From Larix kaempferi (lineage: Eukaryota; Streptophyta; Pinopsida; Pinales; Pinaceae), in assembly GCA_027924585.1 (NCBI GenBank), contig BSBM01000007.1, positions 11,313,501 to 11,377,500 of the forward strand: a stretch of DNA of 64,000 nt, in the 5' to 3' direction. Positions 43,766-55,775 of the stretch are shown here, one piece after another. Position 1 is the stretch's first letter, and every line of letters starts with the position of its first letter. The notes under the pieces are model-generated. The model saw nothing but the letters and a program-made list of their open reading frames with translations, was not told where the DNA came from and ran no database searches. The translations under genes and the position numbers were made by a program.

Positions 43766-45202
43766 TGTTGGAGCATAGGCCACAGCTATAGTAAAGCTGC
43801 GAATTTTGAGGAAAAAGCACAAGTGTTGAAGGGAAGAAGTGCTAGTTTTGAGTAAAAGCACCAATTTTGGGCAGAAGTGAACAGTGCGCAGTACGACGCC
43901 AGATGGATGAGCTTAGCGCAGATTATGGGCTGGAAATCGTGGAGCTCGCACACACATGTCAAAGGAGAGTGAATGTGGCCGAGTAGAAAGCTCAGCTACC
44001 ACAATAAATGAAGCGACAGATAGTAAGGGGCTCAGCTACCCTCATTAAGGCTAAGTATAGAAGTTATGGTTGCTCTGACCAAGGAAGAGCAACGGACCAA
44101 AGCATTGAAGGTGAAGGACAAGGAGCAGTGGAATGATGAAGTGGCTCCCATACCCGCAATCTGCGCCGAAAATCATGGAGTTTGCAGGAAGCGGCAACAT
44201 GACTGCAAGTGGCACCCTACAGTACACCTAGCCATGTCCGCGGTTAGGGTTTTTTGGGGATTACTATAGGGAAAGGCCCACAGTTTTGTAAAGGTGTGAC
44301 CTTCAGGGCCACCTATATATATGTGTAATTGTAAAGGGAAAAGGTTAGACATGAGACGTTAGAGAGATTAGAGGTTAGATGGTAGATGAGTTAGAAGAGT
44401 TGGATAGCTGTAGAGCTAGTCACTAAGTTGCAGACAGTCTAGGTTGATGTCTGAGTCATTGTAATCTTTGTGAATAAGAGAGTAGATCTAAGAGAAGGGC
44501 TCCCAGCTATGTGTGTGGAGTTTCCTGGAAAGATCTAAGGTTGCAGCTGTGTGCGCGGCAGGACTGTGTAATTCCCACTTTGAGATAGTATAAGATACAA
44601 GTTCCAGTGGACGTGATTTCCCCGTGGAGGTGAACCACATAGTTCTCGTTGTTATGATGTTGTGTTGTGTGAATGCATGTTTATGTTTTACTATTTGTGT
44701 TTACATGAATGTTTCGTTATCTTTATGAATGAGTATATAAAGCAAGTCCTGGAAGTTCCCTTAGAAGTTATATTCGTGCACTATCGAAGGAGTCGGTAAG
44801 AGCACTATCGCCGCAGCCCTTAAGGAAGGTGTTACTACGCTGTGGCGTAAGCGCAGAAGCAATACAACGTGTCGCAGACGTAGTGGGGTAAATGCCTCGT
44901 GTGCAGACGCGGAGGTGCCATGCAGCTAGGCGAAGGCGAGTAAGCTCCAGCACTGTTGCGCTGTATGACCATGGAAGAATCAGACGCTCCGTTCAGAAGT
45001 TATCACGGAAGGAGGGAAGAGAGAAGACTATGGATTCCACACCGCCCTGGTTAAGGAAACCTGATTCCTTAGCCCCCCATAGCCACTTTGGGTGAGACCT
45101 CAGGCTGCTGCACAGCTCATTGCCGAAAGGGCCAGTGCGCCAATGGGTGTTTGTTGTTGCGCCTCTTGAAAACCCGGGGTCTGTCCAAAAAAGCAGCCAA
45201 CA
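43766..45202 (+). repeat. C 3' LTR (1437 bp)
   Basis: Starts TGTTGGAG and ends CCAACA, followed by the target duplication ATATC. TATA box CTATATATATG at 44313-44323. It ends without the repeated primer-site units that follow the 5' LTR, which shows that those units are internal. Confidence 0.95.
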
Positions 45203-45207
45203 ATATC

Positions 45208-45699
45208 TCTTCATGCATAAACTCTACCACTGATTTCTCTGTGGCTCGGAATAAAGCTTTGGCCTATACCCACTTGGTGACATAATCTGTAGAGACTAGA
45301 ATATACTTTTTCTTACGATACATAGGGGAAATTGGTCTAACAAAATCTAGAGCCCATTTTTCAGAAGGCTCAATCATAACTTGAGGTTGTGAAGGCATCT
45401 CATCAGATGGCGTAGGTCTACCCATTCTTTGGCAGCTATCGCATCCTTTGACATATTTAACAGCATCCTTAAAGATTCTTGGCCAATAATATCCAGAATG
45501 TAAAACCTTATATGGTGTTTTTTTATCAGAAAAGTGTCCACCGTAAGGTCCACCATGAAATGCATGAAGAATCTCTGCCATCTCATCCTCCCATACACAT
45601 GTTCTAATAATAAGATCAGGACTGATACGAAAAAGATCGTTATCCACCCAAGAATAGTTAGAGATTTGAACTATGATTCTACGTTTTTTCGGGTGGAGA
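45208..45699 (-). pseudogene. pol: B integrase, N-terminal part
   Basis: The zinc finger reads [12 protein letters not shown] and CDSCQRMG, followed by [13 protein letters not shown] with the first catalytic aspartate (about 45347) and [14 protein letters not shown]. Residues of the core continue to the C insertion point at 45203-45207. The FVGP glycine is Arg here. With 31274-32058 it makes a whole integrase split by 13 kb. Confidence 0.9.
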
Positions 45700-47541
45700 G
45701 AGATGGTTTGGTAGCTTTCTAGTTTCCAAATAATTGGCTATGTCTGCGAACCATGGAGTTCGAACAGATACAATGAATAAATGTTCATCTGGGAAGCTAT
45801 AATCAATAGGACTATCATCATTGTCAATTTGAATATGGGAGAGAAAGTCTACTACTGCATTCTCTCGACCACGACGGTCAACAATGGTAATATTAAACTC
45901 TTATAATAGAAGAAGCCACCAAGTCACCTTGCCATTGGTGACTAGTTTATTCATTAAAAATATGATAGCAGAATGATCGGGTATATACAAAAATTTCATA
46001 TCCTGTGATATAATGACGAAACTTATTGATGGAATAGACTACTGCGAGGAACTCTTTTTCGGTAACAGTGTATTTTGATTCTGCAGGAGTCGAATTTTTA
46101 CTGCTGAAATAAATGGCATAGGATAACTTTTCCTCTTTTTTGCCTAAGACTACCCCTATAGCTATGTCATATGCATCAATAAAAATATGAAAAGGAAGGG
46201 ACCAATTAGGGCCCCTAATTACTGGTGCTACTGATAACTTTGCTTTTAAAGTTTTGAAAGCTTGTTGACAAGATGCAGTCCATTGAAATTTTGTGTCCTT
46301 CATGAGTAGTTTAAACATAGGTGCGGCTATCTTGGTAAAATTTTTCTATAAACCGCCTATAATAACCTGCATGGCCAAGAAAGCTTCTAACTTCCTTCAG
46401 AGTCTTTGGAGGAGGAAGATTGACAATTATCTCTATCTTGGCAGAATCCACCTTAATACCTTGAAGAGAGACATGATGTCCTAGAACTATGCCCCCAGTT
46501 AGTAACATCTTGCACTTTTCATGACTAAGGGCCAAGTTTGTATCCTGACATTGAATAAGAACTATCTCAAGGTTGTCGAGGGCCTCTTGTAAGGTATTAC
46601 CATAAAATGTGAAATCGTCCATGTAGACCTCTACACAATCGTGTATAAGGTCAGGGAAGATACCTAGAACTGCACGTTGGAAAGTAGCAAGTGCATTGCA
46701 AAGGCCAAAAGGTAACACTCAATAGGCATAAGTCCCCCAAGAGAAAGTAAAGGTAGTCTTATCTTGGTCTTCGGGTGCTATTAATATCTGGTTGTATCCA
46801 CTATACCCATCTAGGAAAGAAAAGTATTGTTTCCCTGTAGGGTATCTAACACCTGATCTATAAAAGGTAGAGGTAAATAGTCTTTAAGAGTGGCCTTGTT
46901 CAATTCTTGAAAATCAACACAGATACGCCACTTCCCCTATGAATTTCTTTGGAACTACTACCATAGGATACACCCACTTACTATTGGAAATTGGGTAAAT
47001 GAATTCAGCGTTAAGAAGTTTTTGCAATTCCTCTTTTACTATATCTATGAGAGGTGGGTTCATTCTCCTCTGGGGTTGTCTGACGGGAGGTATATTTTGT
47101 GTCTATATAAATGTGGTGAATACATGTATCTAGGTGTATACCCTTCATATCAGTGTATTCCCAAGCGAAAGCTCCAGTTTGAATTTTGAGAACTTTTAAC
47201 AATTGCTTTTGCTAACTCTCATCTAAACTTGCATTTATATGTAGGAATTTTTCGGAACTAACCTCACATGGTACGATATAAGATCCTGGCTGTTCCTCAA
47301 TTGAAAAGACAAAAGGTGTACTTGTAAAGGTTGAGAGACTCATGTTTTCTTGAAATTCGTCTCCAAAAATCTGGTCAAGTTGGGAAAAAGACTGAGGAAT
47401 GTCGATACATGTGGTGGAAGAAATAAACTGATTCAACACATTTTCAATCTTTTGTTCATGAAGTGCCCAGGAGAGATCACTAACAAGGGAAATTTATTCT
47501 AGGTTTTCTTCTTGAAAAGGACAATCTATCCAAAATAAGCT
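45700..47541 (-). pseudogene. pol: B reverse transcriptase and RNase H
   Basis: From right to left: a gag-pol linker, the RT connection (TGAFAWEYTDMKGI, about 47180), fingers with several frameshifts (about 46720-47010), MLPFGLCNALATFQRAV, the catalytic EVYMDDFTFYG at about 46620, SFLGHAGYYRRFI of the thumb, and RNase H (FHIFIDAYDIAIG, TEKEFLAVVYSINKFRHYI, ending near 45950). The remaining part up to 45700 is the RNase H tail and linker to integrase. Frames change near 46720 and 46315, so it is well decayed, but the YMDD and RNase H acidic residues can be seen. Confidence 0.88.
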
Positions 47542-48621
47542 CTAAGCTATGGGTTGTGCTAGTGGGTATAAAGCTAGTCTTCTTGTAGATAACCCATCAG
47601 AGATGACCATCTCTCCATCTCTACATCCTATGAATGCATTAGCAGTGGCCAACCAGGGTCTTCCTAAAATAATAGGATGCCCCATAGATGGGTCTTTTGA
47701 TTGATTAACCATGAAGTCCATGGGATATTCCCATGAGGCTACTGATATCATAATATCGTCTAATATCCCTGTAGGTTGCACCATAGTACGATCTGCTAGT
47801 TCTAACATTGTTGGAGTAGGGCGGAGGAAAGGTCCTAGTTGGAGAGCTTCTAAAACTGTAGTAGTCATTAGGTTAATAGCAGCCCCTAGATCAATGAGCG
47901 TGTTCCCTATAGCAGTGTTGTTAATGAGAACAGTTACTACAAAATTCCCTGGATTTCTATACTTCGGAATTCTAGGTTGTCCTGCTATACACTCTAATAT
48001 TTCACCTATGACATGTCTTGTTGGAGGGTCTTTTTGTTTCTTACCTGGTCTCTTAATGCAGAGTTCTTTTATCACTTTACCGAAGATTGGTATATCTTTA
48101 ATGGCTTGTAATAAAGGAATCTTAATGTAAATATTTTTCAATTCATTAATGATGTTATATTCTGGGTAAGTTATAGGTTTTTCTATTATTAGACGCTCCG
48201 GATATGGAGGTGATTTATTTCTTGATATTACTTCTTTATGAGGAAGGTTATGTGTTGAGGATTTAGGAATGACCACATTTTCAAGAATGACATCACTTAA
48301 AATTTCATTAGGTGCATTTTCTTCTTGAATAACAACTGACAACTTAGGATGATCTTGCAAGACTCTTCCGGACCGCAATTGAACTTCATGTATTGGTGCG
48401 GACGAAATAGCATATGATAGAAGAGGTAACAACCCAATGCTATTAAGATCTTGGGTTGGTTTGTTGTTAGGATTCGGTATCGGTTGTGCGGGTAATATTG
48501 TGGGTCTTGGAGGGTTCATTTTTTGGAAATGAGGAGGTTGATTTGGGATAGGGGGTAGTGAAGGAGGTGCATATCTAGGTAAAAATTGTTGAACATTAGG
48601 TGGGTAAGGATAGTTAGGCAT
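47542..48621 (-). pseudogene. B Gag C-terminus and protease
   Basis: A 359-codon open frame continuing gag. It starts with a Pro/Gln-rich segment (PNYPYPPNVQQFLPRY), has EVQLRSGRVLQ, and then the protease with active site TLIDLGAAINLM (DLGA, typical of Athila-type elements) and HPIILGRPWLATANA. It ends at a TAG (47542-47544) after which the frame stays open into the RT linker, so that stop is probably a mutation. No stop within the protease domain itself. Confidence 0.88.
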
Positions 48622-49809
48622 AGGAGGAGATGGTTGAGAAAAATCTTATCCTCTCCATCCATGAGGCCATTGCTGTTGTTGAGCATTTTGAGGAGGGTAT
48701 TGCGGTGGCCAGTTCTGCCAAGCTGAAGTGTTCCATTGTTGCGGAGGTTGATAAGGATGGTAGTAAGGTGGAAATTGGAATGATGGATCATGACCCAAAG
48801 GTTGATCCCTAGGCTACCAAGGCCTCCTAAATGGTTCACCAAAACTTCCACTCTTGTATACAGCTTGTAACCTGGGCAATGATGGACAATTATCAGTGGG
48901 ATGCTCTTCTGTACAAAGGTGACAAACTGAAACATTATTTAATGGACATTTTCTTTGAGGATGTTTAGTTCTACACCTAGGCAAGAAAATACTCATTGTT
49001 GCATGCTCTTCATCCTATCTATTTTTAGCTTGTAAGGCATCTAGCTGAGAACCCATATCCCCTAAAATATCTGTTTTGAAATTTTCTAACAGGTTCCCTA
49101 TCTCTACCCTTGTAACTCCACCAGGACTGGATGTGTTTCCTTTTGGATTTCTAACATAAGGTTCTTGAAAGTGTCTTCCACCTTTCCCTCTGCTCCTAGA
49201 GTAATTTCTACATAGTTCACAAATCTCTGAAAAATATTTATGAGAAATATCTCTTGTTGCCATGAGATTAAGGTTATCCAAGAATTCTTCTAGGATTCCC
49301 TTAAGGAAGAGTGTTCTTATTGCATCTTCTCGAAGATCACTATATTCAGACTTGTACAACACGTAGTTAAATCTTTCGAGGTAGTCCTGCAGGCTCTCAT
49401 CCTCAAGCTGTTGAATTTTAAAAATATCATTGCGAGAGTCTTTTGGTCTACAATAATCCTGATATTTCCGAAGAAATGCATTCTTCATGTCTTCCCAAGA
49501 TTTAATACTAGATTCTCCCAGTCCCATGAACCATCGAAGAGAGGAATCTTTTAATGTGGTGGGAAAAAGTTTTAGTTTTTGGACATCTTGTAGGTAATTA
49601 TAACTCCTACACAAAATGTCAAACTCAAATAAGAATGTGTCCAGATCCTCACTACTTTTCCCATAGAAGGTTGGTAGTGAGGAAGGAGGGATATTTTTCG
49701 TAGTAACATCTTGTGCAGTGTCTAAGATGGGAAAAATGAAGGTACCTTTAGTTCTAACTTCTCCGTCTTCTTCATCTTTTCGGACACGATCTTCATGTTC
49801 ATCCTCCAT
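48622..49809 (-). pseudogene. gag: B Gag
   Basis: The ATG at 49809 opens a frame with an acidic N-terminus (MEDEHEDRVRKDEEDGEV), then a Gag core (LPTFYGKSSEDLDTFLFEF; LKDSSLRWFMGL; FLRKYQDY; LQDYLERFNYVLY). In-frame TAG at 49015-49017, TAG at 48814-48816 and TAA near 48645. A zinc-knuckle-like C-x2-C-x4-H-x4-C is present once (CHLCTEEHPTDNC). The tail is Gln/Pro-rich (about 48640-48780). Gag, protease and the RT linker share one frame, consistent with a single Gag-Pol ORF. Confidence 0.88.
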
Positions 49810-50572
49810 GAAGACTCTACTACCAAAGAGAGAAAATCTAGGTGGCTCCTTTCTTGGTGAATATAGGTTATCCCAACGTTCTTTTTAGGAAATATATTCT
49901 TATTTTTAGGAGGAGAATGATCAGCTACATGGGAATTTAGTCCAAGAGGTTCTACTATTGCTGTTCAATCTGTGAGATGACGATGTTTGTAGAACTTCCA
50001 AAAAGAGAATCTACTTGTGCAGGATTGACAAAATCTACAAAATCTGAACCACCTATTATTGAAAAAGTAGTATCTTTGGGATTTTCGACTAACGGAGGGT
50101 TAAGAGGTTCTGAAGTTTTATCCTTCTGAGCTTATTCTTGTCTGATTTTAGTCTCAATATGAGCTTGAGGCTCTTCTAGTGGAATTTCCTTATGAACAGA
50201 CTGTCTTGATGTCCCTATGATTTCCTTTAAGATGTTTCTTGAAAAGGTTTCTCTATCCTTCCCAGTTGGACTATCCCCTTTAGGTGTCTTCCGATGCCTT
50301 TATGTTGAGTTAGTAGTTGGGGTGGTACGTCCCCCGTATAGGTTAGTAGAGATTTTAGTAGGAATTTGAGTTTTAATAAATCTACCTTCTGAATCTCTAG
50401 ACCTATTCATGAAAACAAATTTTAACTGAAAGAAACTTTGACTGCATAACTACTACTGCTGGGTTTTGGGGATGCCTGTTATAACAGATGTGCAGCTTCT
50501 TACCTCTTGTCTTACCGCTCACCCACCACCAGCCTAATCTAAGTTTTGGAAGAGCAATTCTACCTATTTCAA
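49810..50572 (-). other. B leader between primer site and gag
   Basis: About 760 bases with no clear gene on the minus strand. Fragments in the gag frame (for example around 50000-50300) look like weak upstream coding remnants but no domain is recognised. Confidence 0.5.
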
Positions 50573-50592
50573 CTCCTCGGCAATGGCACCAA
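50573..50592 (-). promoter_or_regulatory. B primer-binding site, tRNA-Asp-like
   Basis: On the minus strand TGGTGCCATTGCCGAGGAG lies a few bases inside the 5' LTR. It resembles the Athila primer site complementary to tRNA-Asp (TGGCGCCGTTGCCGGGGA); the differences are changes of the type expected from methyl-cytosine decay. Confidence 0.75.
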
Positions 50593-50594
50593 AA

Positions 50595-52688
50595 TGTTAG
50601 GTGTATGATCTATCTCAAATTAAAAAAACACCTAATATTTATTATCAACCAGGATCAGTAAACTTAGAGTTGAAAGAAATAAATATGCCAAGGTAGGAAA
50701 GGTTCTACAGTTTAAGGTTTGTCAGACCTAAAAATGTTTTAGTAAGGAAAAAGATTGAAAGATATTTCAAAATGAAAAACCGAGTTAAATATTTAAGGAT
50801 ACATTAAAATCACAGATCAGAATAGTACTAGATCATACTACTCTACCTCTATGGTTAATTAATAAGGAAGATGGAAACAAATACTGCAACACAAACTATT
50901 CTAGAAAAGTAAGAAACTAACAAATTCAACTTCCAGGTGACAATTATGGATAGAATCAGAGCTACGGATATTAGATGTTTAATAGGGAGAACTTGTAAAT
51001 GTACATAAATTTAGACTAAACCATCTAATTCCATTCTTCATGGTTACGTACATCAAATGTAATAGGAACTGGAGTAAATGTATCGTAATGACTCTCAAAT
51101 GTAATGAGGAAGCTAAACGGAAGTAAATCTAACTTAACTTCTATAAACAAATGTAAACTGAAAATCAACAAACTACTACTAATCTTAAACATTATGAATT
51201 ACTGTTTATCCATATGTGAACAACATGAAACTAATGTAAGGAGAAGCAATCGAAAGACTTAACAAAGATGTTAAACTGAACTACATTAGATTTGGAAGCA
51301 AGTATAAAACTTGATAAAGATATTTTATTATTAATCCAGATCTTACAACATGAACATCTTCATTAAATAGAAACTAGTCTTAAGTTAACAAACTAAAACA
51401 ACTTAATGAAATGGAATTATCAAGTACCACTTGAAAATAAACTACTTAGGAACAACGTTCACATATTCTGAACAATAACCAAGTAACAGAACAGATTAAA
51501 GAACTAAAGTCTGGAAGAAAGATGAGAAGAGGATAAAGAAGAAGTAGGAAGGGAGAAAAAATGATGACAATTGGATTGAAAACTCTAAATAACACAAAAC
51601 AAGATTAAATTACATCTCAAACTCTTAAGGAGGAATAAGGAGAATGATGATTAAGAGGCAGAAGAATTTAGGTTTGGAAAAGGCCTAAAATAATGCAGAA
51701 AACACACAGGTCCAAATGACGATCCGAACGCTGGTCTGAAAGGCGGTCTGAAGGACGATCCAAATGCCGGTTTGAAAGGCAGTCCGAATGACGATCTGAA
51801 TGGAGGAAAACGGTTGAAAGTGAGGAAAATAAGAGTTTTCAAATGATTTAATCACTAGCTGGGTTTATGCAAATGATCCTATAGTGCACAAGAAGTAAGA
51901 GAGAAATTATTGTAGGATAAGAAGTTATCTATGCAAATCATTACCTAAAGAAAAGAATGATTCCATGAGAAGTAGGAAGAAGGTTGGGAATAGAAGAAAG
52001 GAGAAGGCTGGAACAAAAGAAAGAAGAGTTAACCTACAGAAAACAGGAAGAAAAACTAACAGAGAAGAGAAAAAGGAAAATAATACTAATTATGGAAGAA
52101 GATAGAATAAATATCTATCTATGATGAAAGAGGGATTGAAAAACAAACTACAAATTATGAAACTACAGAACTATTGGTCAACCATTCTACTAAAAAAAAG
52201 GGAGATTGTATTGACAACAGAATATCAAGTACAGAAATATGAAGATAATCACACAGGAAAATGAATTAATTACATCTACAAGAAATAAACTAGCTAATTG
52301 CAAGAAAAGAAAAGCAAAAAATGTAAATAAAACCTCCAGTTGATGAGGGGCCCTTCCCAACAATCGGAGGGTGAACTAGCTCAACTTAAACAACTACCAG
52401 TAAAACATCAACAAGCTGTTGCTTCCATTAACTTGAGGAAAATCACAGAGTCTGTCTTCAAACTATCTATGACTGCAAATGCTTGGACTAAGACTGGAAA
52501 CCATCATAATTTCAGAGAACTAAAAATAAAAACTCAAAGACTCTAAAGAACTCCAAAAGACTACCAAAGACTAACTCGTCTCAATAATAGAGGCGACTAT
52601 TTATAAGTTACAATGGTTTAGAGGGTCGATAGAGTCCACCTCTCTAATAATAGAGGTGTTTAATGTCTGTAACTGCTGATTAAATGAT
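50595..52688 (-). repeat. B 5' LTR, left part, interrupted by D
   Basis: Matches 23072-25118. It is interrupted by D after taaatgat; the remaining part (equivalent to 25119-25764) must lie beyond D, outside the window. Confidence 0.93.
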
Positions 52689-54455
52689 TGTTGGGCCTGG
52701 CCCAAGTTAGGGCAATTTTGGATAGCACTAGGAGGTTGAGCTGCGGAGTTAACTGCAGCTCAACAAAAGATATAATTTTGTACAAGTATGGGGGATGCTG
52801 CGAAGTTGTGCGCAGTAACAAAATTTTGGCAGTACCGCAAAGGTTAGCACTGCGAGGAAGCAATGCTACGAAGTGATTAGGCCACGTGGAGATAGCAAAG
52901 CAGATTGATGGATGAAGGACAAATACAAGTACCAGGTAGACCAGCGATGGTCTAATTTTGGCAAGTATGCTCCAGGATGCCGAGCTGCGGGATTGAGCAT
53001 ATCAGGAAGGCATCTAGTTGTACGATTTCGTTAAGCGGAGAACGACTCAAGGAAAGCAACAATTGGGCATGCTTAGTGGTACGAGACAATTAAGTGGAGA
53101 ATGACACTAAGAAAGAGACTGGAGGTCGATCCAGTTGTATGAGGCCGTTAAGGGGATGAACGGTCTGCAAAGAAAGCAACTAGAAGTTGATCCAGTCGTA
53201 TGAGTCCGTTAGTGGAAGGGAAACTCGATGAAGATGACCTGTTGGTGTGCGCACAACAAGAAGGCTGAAAGCGATAGAACGAAGGCATGGAGGACTGCCA
53301 CAACAGCACACTCAATACCAGAGGCCAACAGGACGGTTTAGAGAAATTGTACCAGTTTTGGAACCCTTAAGGGTTTTGGTCTTCAGCATTGTAAAGACAT
53401 GACCTTCAGGCATGGTCTATAAAAGAAGAAATTTTTTGTAAGGGAAGGGGTTACGTTGGTTGGTTACTTTTTGGGGTTCTCTCATTTCTTTTGTTGTTGA
53501 TGTATTGTAAGATCTTTTCTGAGTGAGAAGCCATTATAAAGGCTTTGCAGCTGTGTGTGCAGAGACCTAGTCGAGAGAAGAGAGAGTCTACAGTTGAGTG
53601 CGTAGACCAAGAGCGGTTGTCCCCTTCCCATTCAATATATATATATAACAACCATTCTTGTGGACGTAGCTTCCCACCTGGGGGAGTGAACCACGTTAAA
53701 TATTGTGTTGTGCAATTGAGTGGAACAATGTTGTGTGTGATTGCATTTACCTGTTTTCTGTAGATGAATGTCTGAATATTTCCTTGCACTCTATTATGTG
53801 AAAATTTTTGTATGCATTTGCCATCAGGAGAATATGAAGATGATATGTTAAGTCTGCATGAATAGATGAATGGTTAATACTTAGCTTTGCTTCTGAAAGC
53901 AGTGAATTAGTTATTTGTTCAAGTGTTAAGAGATTGCTTAAGTACTTTCCTATGCGCAGCAGACGAATGAATGATAAATGATTTACATATATGGTAGACG
54001 CTTAAATAGTAAACACTCTAAGTGTATAAATGAATGTTAGAGTAATAATCAATTCAGTGAATAAATGAGTGGATGAGTGATACTCAGTTCAGTGCCTTAA
54101 GCATTTATGAGTACCTCAAGTATAAAGTTGAACTAGATTTTTCACAGTCTCAGTATAAGTCCTGGGGTAGAAGGACTTAGTGGTGCAGACCACGACGTTG
54201 TGCATTGCTGCGCAGTCTCACCTCACAGCACATACCCCCTGTTGCGTTGGGTAGTACGTTTGTCCGAAAAACTCATCACATACTATGGAAACCTGATTCC
54301 GCAGTACCCCATAGATACACCTCGGGTGATACCTCAACCTGCTCGTAGGTTGTTTCCAAAAGGGATGGTGTGAAGGGGTTTTGTTGGTCAAAGGGAAACC
54401 GCAAAGAACCTGGGTCTTATTAAAAACCTCTGGGTCAACATTAGTCAAGCCAACA
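52689..54455 (+). repeat. D 5' LTR (1767 bp)
   Basis: Starts TGTTGGGCC and ends GCCAACA. Matches 62660-64000 along its first 1.34 kb. TATA box TATAAAAG at 53418-53425. Downstream are ATG-rich simple repeats (gaatgaatgat-like) at about 53950-54080. Confidence 0.93.
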
Positions 54456-54456
54456 A

Positions 54457-54475
54457 ATGGTTTCGTTGCCACACT
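54457..54475 (+). promoter_or_regulatory. D primer-binding site, tRNA not identified
   Basis: TGGTTTCGTTGCCACACT follows the LTR end after AA. It matches the first half of the C site (TGGTTCCGTTGTC). The GTTGCC part recalls a tRNA-Asp site, but bases 4-6 do not fit, so the tRNA is left open. Confidence 0.55.
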
Positions 54476-54498
54476 AGAATCCGTGATGAGTTGCAATC

Positions 54499-55008
54499 GT
54501 GATGTGTGACGAAGAGTATCAGTTCCTGGAAGGATCTAACAACTGGCATCCTGAAAAGATAGAGATCCAAGCTTGGTGGGACAAGACCATAAGAGAATTT
54601 GCAAACCAAGAGAATAGACATCCGCGTCTATGTGACACAGAGTGGTCGAATAAATATATGTGGAAAGATATTCATGAGATATTATGGGCATCATTTCCAA
54701 ATGAGCTGCATGGGTGGATCTTGCATCTCGCAGAAAAGAAAACCTATTTTCAAGGAGGAGTTCCTACAGAGTGGACTCCCGAGCTCACAGCGCAGCTCAA
54801 AGCGATAGACAACCCATTGACACGTGCAGTTGACTTCTGGGTCAATCATATGCTATAAGGCTTCATAACAGAATTTGTTGTAGACACACTCAAATCCTAC
54901 AGCCAAGCAGAAGCATATTTTTTCCAAGGATTCCAAGGTAAGTTGCTGAACAATCTCAGTCTATACATTAAGATGTTGTTAGCTGAGAAAGGTGTTTTAA
55001 GAAGGTAG
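54499..55008 (+). pseudogene. gag: D Gag N-terminal fragment
   Basis: A frame from ATG 54499 (MMCDEEYQFLEGSNNW) is open for 119 codons, stopped by TAA at 54856-54858, and continues in frame (GFITEF, KMLLAEKG) to TAG near 55006. It aligns with C gag residues 1-150: W.......I..FA..EN..PRL, ELH.WI..LA, IDNPLTRAVDFWVN, GFITEF..DT.KS. The Gag core, zinc knuckles and everything of Pol are absent. What remains is an all-helical N-terminal module whose role is unknown. Confidence 0.85.
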
Positions 55009-55361
55009 TAATATTCTCAAGTTTGTCATGATAAATAGTGGGAGAAATTTCTAAGTGTAAAGTACAGTTGAAATTGGACACTGGAAATGTAAAGGAGTCT
55101 GTACATGTACGATAAGTAGAACAATGTGTGTACCGCGCAGTACTGCTGAAGCTACACGGAAGGGGAAAAAAAAAAAGAGAAGAAGTAAGGAAAGAAAAAG
55201 GGAGTCATGCAGTTCAAACACCAACACCACAAAGTAACTACGCAGGATTAGAGATGCACTGCTGCGCAGCTCGGCTCAATACTCAGAAAAATAGTCGTTA
55301 CCCTACTTTTGAGGAAAATATAGCCATTAGGTGACTGTTGCAAGCACTCGCTTGGGAATTT
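55009..55361 (+). other. D spacer left of A2
   Basis: About 350 bases; a Lys/Arg-rich ORF (55128-55334) has no recognised domain and may be a gag remnant. It ends at the A2 target duplication AATTT (55357-55361). Confidence 0.5.
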
Positions 55362-55746
55362 TGTGATGATCCTGCAATAATTAATTAATGCAAATACACA
55401 AGATATCAGAAATAACATAACAGAATCACTTTTATATTGATCACAGGCCACTTCGAGGGGGAAACCTCCTTTGAGCAAGCTCAATACAATTAACTTCACG
55501 GTGCCTTCAATGACCTCAACACACACTTATATACCAAGTCTGTGCCCAATACTATGAGTCAAAACCATGGGACATATAATACTACAGGATGACTTACAAA
55601 GCATATGCGTCCAATACTATGGGTCAATACTATGGGCTAATATAAACTATGGATCAACAAATACTACGGGATGACTTACAAAGCATATGAGTCCAACAAC
55701 AATATACTAACATAGTAAAGAGAAGGGTTGACATAGGTTCCTAACA
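55362..55746 (-). repeat. A2 3' LTR (385 bp)
   Basis: Pairs with 59143-59527; differences of a few percent by eye. TATA-like TATATAAG on the minus strand at about 55527-55535. Confidence 0.96.
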
Positions 55747-55762
55747 TCCCCTCTCCCTTAGA
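55747..55762 (-). promoter_or_regulatory. A2 polypurine tract
   Basis: On the minus strand CTAAGGGAGAGGGGA directly precedes the 3' LTR start TGTTAGGAACC. Confidence 0.9.
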
Positions 55763-55775
55763 AAAAGCTTTGTCC

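Larger units (their letters stand above)
32064..45202 (+). mobile_element. Element C: 13.1-kb Ty3/gypsy element with extra 3' ORF and second Gag-like region
   Basis: Plus strand; LTRs at 32064-33494 and 43766-45202; target duplication ATATC at 32059-32063 and 45203-45207, lying in B integrase. The order is gag (one capsid core, five zinc knuckles), protease, a second capsid-like region, RT, RNase H, integrase, a 0.77-kb spacer with a TATA-like box, and an extra ORF ending in a coiled coil just before the polypurine tract. From about 33904 to 39015 gag through RNase H is a single frame with 13 nonsense codons. The LTRs differ by roughly 5 percent over the first 200 bp by eye, mostly transitions, so this insertion is older than F. 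Confidence 0.96.
23072..52688 (-). mobile_element. Element B: Athila-like Ty3/gypsy element, host of C, D and a solo LTR
   Basis: A minus-strand element with a complete 3' LTR (23072-25764) and a 5' LTR that starts at 50595, is interrupted by D at 52689 and ends outside the window. From right to left it holds the primer site (about 50573-50592), gag, protease, RT, RNase H, integrase, an extra ORF and the polypurine tract. Protease DLGA, RT YMDDF and an Asp-tRNA-like primer site are Athila traits. Integrase is split by C. Subtracting C and the solo LTR, the internal region visible here is about 10 kb. All genes are broken. Confidence 0.93.

Noticed and set aside
43014-43776. Minus-strand ORFs opposite the C coiled coil
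   Set aside because: Shadows of the charged coiled-coil frame, rich in Ser/Cys; no independent support.
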